The notes under the pieces are model-generated. The model saw only the letters and a program-made list of their open reading frames with translations, did no database searches and was not told where the DNA came from. A stretch of DNA of 32,066 bases. Origin: Eubacterium sp. Its GTDB lineage: Bacteria > Bacillota > Clostridia > Lachnospirales > Lachnospiraceae. Every line of letters begins with the position of its first letter. Positions within the stretch are counted from its first letter, which is position 1. The stretch is taken from positions 1 to 32,066 of the forward strand of contig JAILGP010000058.1 of NCBI GenBank assembly GCA_024696635.1, given 5' to 3'. Positions 32,065 to 32,066 of the stretch are shown here, piece by piece. Position numbers and translations under genes: made by a program.

Positions 32065-32066
32065 AT

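Overview
The window reads as a chromosomal segment of an AT-rich Firmicute, most likely a Lachnospiraceae member near Butyrivibrio, Pseudobutyrivibrio or Lachnospira. The support is strong AGGAGG-type ribosome sites, frequent TTG/GTG starts, a class II xylose isomerase, a meso-diaminopimelate dehydrogenase, an extra RsmH outside any cell-division cluster, an MptD-type ECF module, and short secreted-protein motifs of a kind seen in that family. No tRNA, rRNA, CRISPR array, transposase or phage gene is visible.

Layout. (1) 1-2.9 kb: a degenerate Hsp70-like protein fused to a C-terminal GrpE domain, a Cof-type HAD phosphatase, and a small decayed secreted-protein remnant. (2) 2.9-8.5 kb: meso-DAP dehydrogenase (minus) diverges from a TetR regulator; downstream of the regulator is a heterodimeric exporter-fold ABC pair. 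A double ATTAC-N3-GTAAT operator sits on the tetR promoter. (3) 8.5-11.3 kb: RsmH paralogue plus an ABC-F ATPase, translationally close. (4) 11.3-16.6 kb: an SDR oxidoreductase, a phased-repeat region, an unidentified structured RNA ahead of a DUF3592-like membrane protein, a leaderless GH26 mannanase, a PnuC-type transporter behind an attenuator-like leader, and an MFS permease. (5) 16.6-19 kb: an SPFH/band-7 coiled-coil protein paired with an atypical NAD-kinase-fold protein. (6) 19-20.5 kb: monocistronic xylA. (7) 20.5-27.1 kb: a five-gene operon of a second exporter-fold ABC pair plus EcfT, a fused double EcfA and an MptD-type S component. (8) 27.2-32 kb: a third exporter-type ABC half-transporter and a 950-residue leaderless protein of unknown function.

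The genes are mostly accessory metabolism and transport: pentose and mannan-oligosaccharide use, NAD-precursor uptake, ribosome maintenance and probable metal-chelate or cofactor import. The best candidates for undescribed biology are the Hsp70/GrpE fusion, the SPFH plus NADK-like pair, the two RNA leaders (about 12.4 and 14.95 kb), a three-copy palindromic hairpin element that always abuts a stop codon, and the large unknown protein at the right edge. Functional statements rest on motif recognition by eye; no database search was possible.
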